Below, one piece after another: positions 5,264-5,803 of a stretch of 5,803 nt of DNA; position 1 is the first letter of the stretch; each line of letters starts with the position of its first letter. The stretch covers positions 1 to 5,803 of the forward strand of contig JBNJDQ010000143.1 of the NCBI GenBank assembly GCA_051745065.1. Reading direction: 5' to 3'. Below the pieces are notes generated by a model. It was not told the DNA's origin, did no database searches, and worked only from the letters and a program-made list of their open reading frames with translations. The DNA is from Chitinivibrio sp051745065 (GTDB taxonomy: Bacteria; Fibrobacterota; Chitinivibrionia; Chitinivibrionales; Chitinivibrionaceae). The translations under genes were made by a program, and so were the position numbers.

Positions 5264-5803
5264 ATATCCAGCCGTTGTTCAATCATCCGGACAATGGGGG
5301 TTTTCGCCCTGCGGATTGTCTCATCGTCAAGCTCTATCTGCGTTGCCATCTCTTCAAGAGAGCGGCGAACATCCTCAAGTTCGATCATCTTCATGGTCAT
5401 GCAGACCGCCTGTTCCGAGATGGGGATGAACTGCTTATCCGGATTCTCCTTCTGCAGGCGGTGGATGATCCCCAGTTCCGTGGCAACAATAATCTGTGTG
5501 GTATCGGTCTCTTTGGCAAAGCGCAGCATGCCGCCGGTACTCAGGGAGTGGTCCGAGAGAGCAACCACATCGGGGCGGCATTCGGGATGGGCAATAACCA
5601 CGGCCCGGGGAAACTCCTGCTTTTTGCGTTCCACCATCTGCGGGGAGAGGCGCATGTGAGTGGGACACCACCCTTCCCAGAGATGCATGGGACGGTTGAG
5701 CTCACGGGCAATATTGGCACCGAGGTTCTTATCGGGCAGAAAGATGATCTCCCGATCTTCGGGAATGAGCTGCACAATCTCCTTTGCGTTGGAGGAGGTA
5801 CAG
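5260..5803 (-). CDS. nadA: Quinolinate synthase NadA, C-terminal 180 residues (5' end outside window)
   Basis: Condenses iminoaspartate with dihydroxyacetone phosphate to quinolinate in de novo NAD synthesis, using a [4Fe-4S] cluster. The frame is open to the right edge and the first whole codons read CTSSNAKEIV, a NadA signature, so the gene continues beyond the window. About 120 of the usual roughly 300 residues are missing. Counting visible residues from that Cys, PDKNLG is at 23-28 and WEGWC holds the second cluster ligand (Cys46, codon at 5665-5667). HPE at 72-74 is the substrate-binding pair, STGGM is at 88-92, ATELGIIHRL follows, and AVCMTMK holds the third ligand (Cys134, codon at 5401-5403). 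The first ligand should lie off the window. The single-Cys C-terminal ligand resembles the archaeal/anaerobe form rather than the E. coli CxxCxxC form. The stop TGA overlaps bioB as ATGA. No nadB or nadC is seen on this side. Confidence 0.95.
   Translation of the reverse strand, partial: CTSSNAKEIVQLIPEDREIIFLPDKNLGANIARELNRPMHLWEGWCPTHMRLSPQMVERKKQEFPRAVVIAHPECRPDVVALSDHSLSTGGMLRFAKETDTTQIIVATELGIIHRLQKENPDKQFIPISEQAVCMTMKMIELEDVRRSLEEMATQIELDDETIRRAKTPIVRMIEQRLDI

Overview
The window carries two convergent gene clusters separated by a gap of about 170 bp. The plus-strand cluster (1-1041, possibly to 1136) holds the last 15 codons of an unidentified gene, two small membrane proteins that together look like a split UPF0718/COG0701 (ArsP-type) permease, and perhaps a 31-codon ORF that overlaps the second permease stop. 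The minus-strand cluster (5803 down to 1210) is a tightly packed run: nadA (quinolinate synthase, 5' end outside the window), bioB (biotin synthase), mnmA (tRNA 2-thiouridylase), hydE ([FeFe]-hydrogenase maturase, radical SAM) and an aminoglycoside-phosphotransferase-fold kinase of unknown substrate.

Almost every junction overlaps or abuts. There is a GTGA overlap into permease A, ATGA between the permeases, and TAATG into the small ORF. On the other strand there is ATGA between nadA and bioB, a 1-nt gap between bioB and mnmA, an 8-nt overlap between mnmA and hydE, and a probable GTGA overlap between hydE and the kinase. This argues for two polycistronic, translationally coupled operons. No promoter for either operon is visible; both probably start outside the window.

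The minus-strand operon is functionally coherent at the level of chemistry. NadA, BioB and HydE are Fe-S proteins (BioB and HydE are radical SAM enzymes), and BioB and MnmA both insert sulfur. NadA and BioB serve NAD and biotin synthesis, MnmA modifies tRNA wobble uridine, and HydE builds the H-cluster of [FeFe]-hydrogenase. No HydF, HydG or hydrogenase gene lies in this window.

The organism is most likely an anaerobic, fermentative or syntrophic bacterium with moderately high GC. HydE implies [FeFe]-hydrogenase. BioB lacks the cysteine usually found at the E. coli Cys97 position and resembles the BioB group reported from obligate anaerobes. The sequence alone does not allow a firm phylum assignment. 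No mobile element, CRISPR array, tRNA or rRNA was seen.
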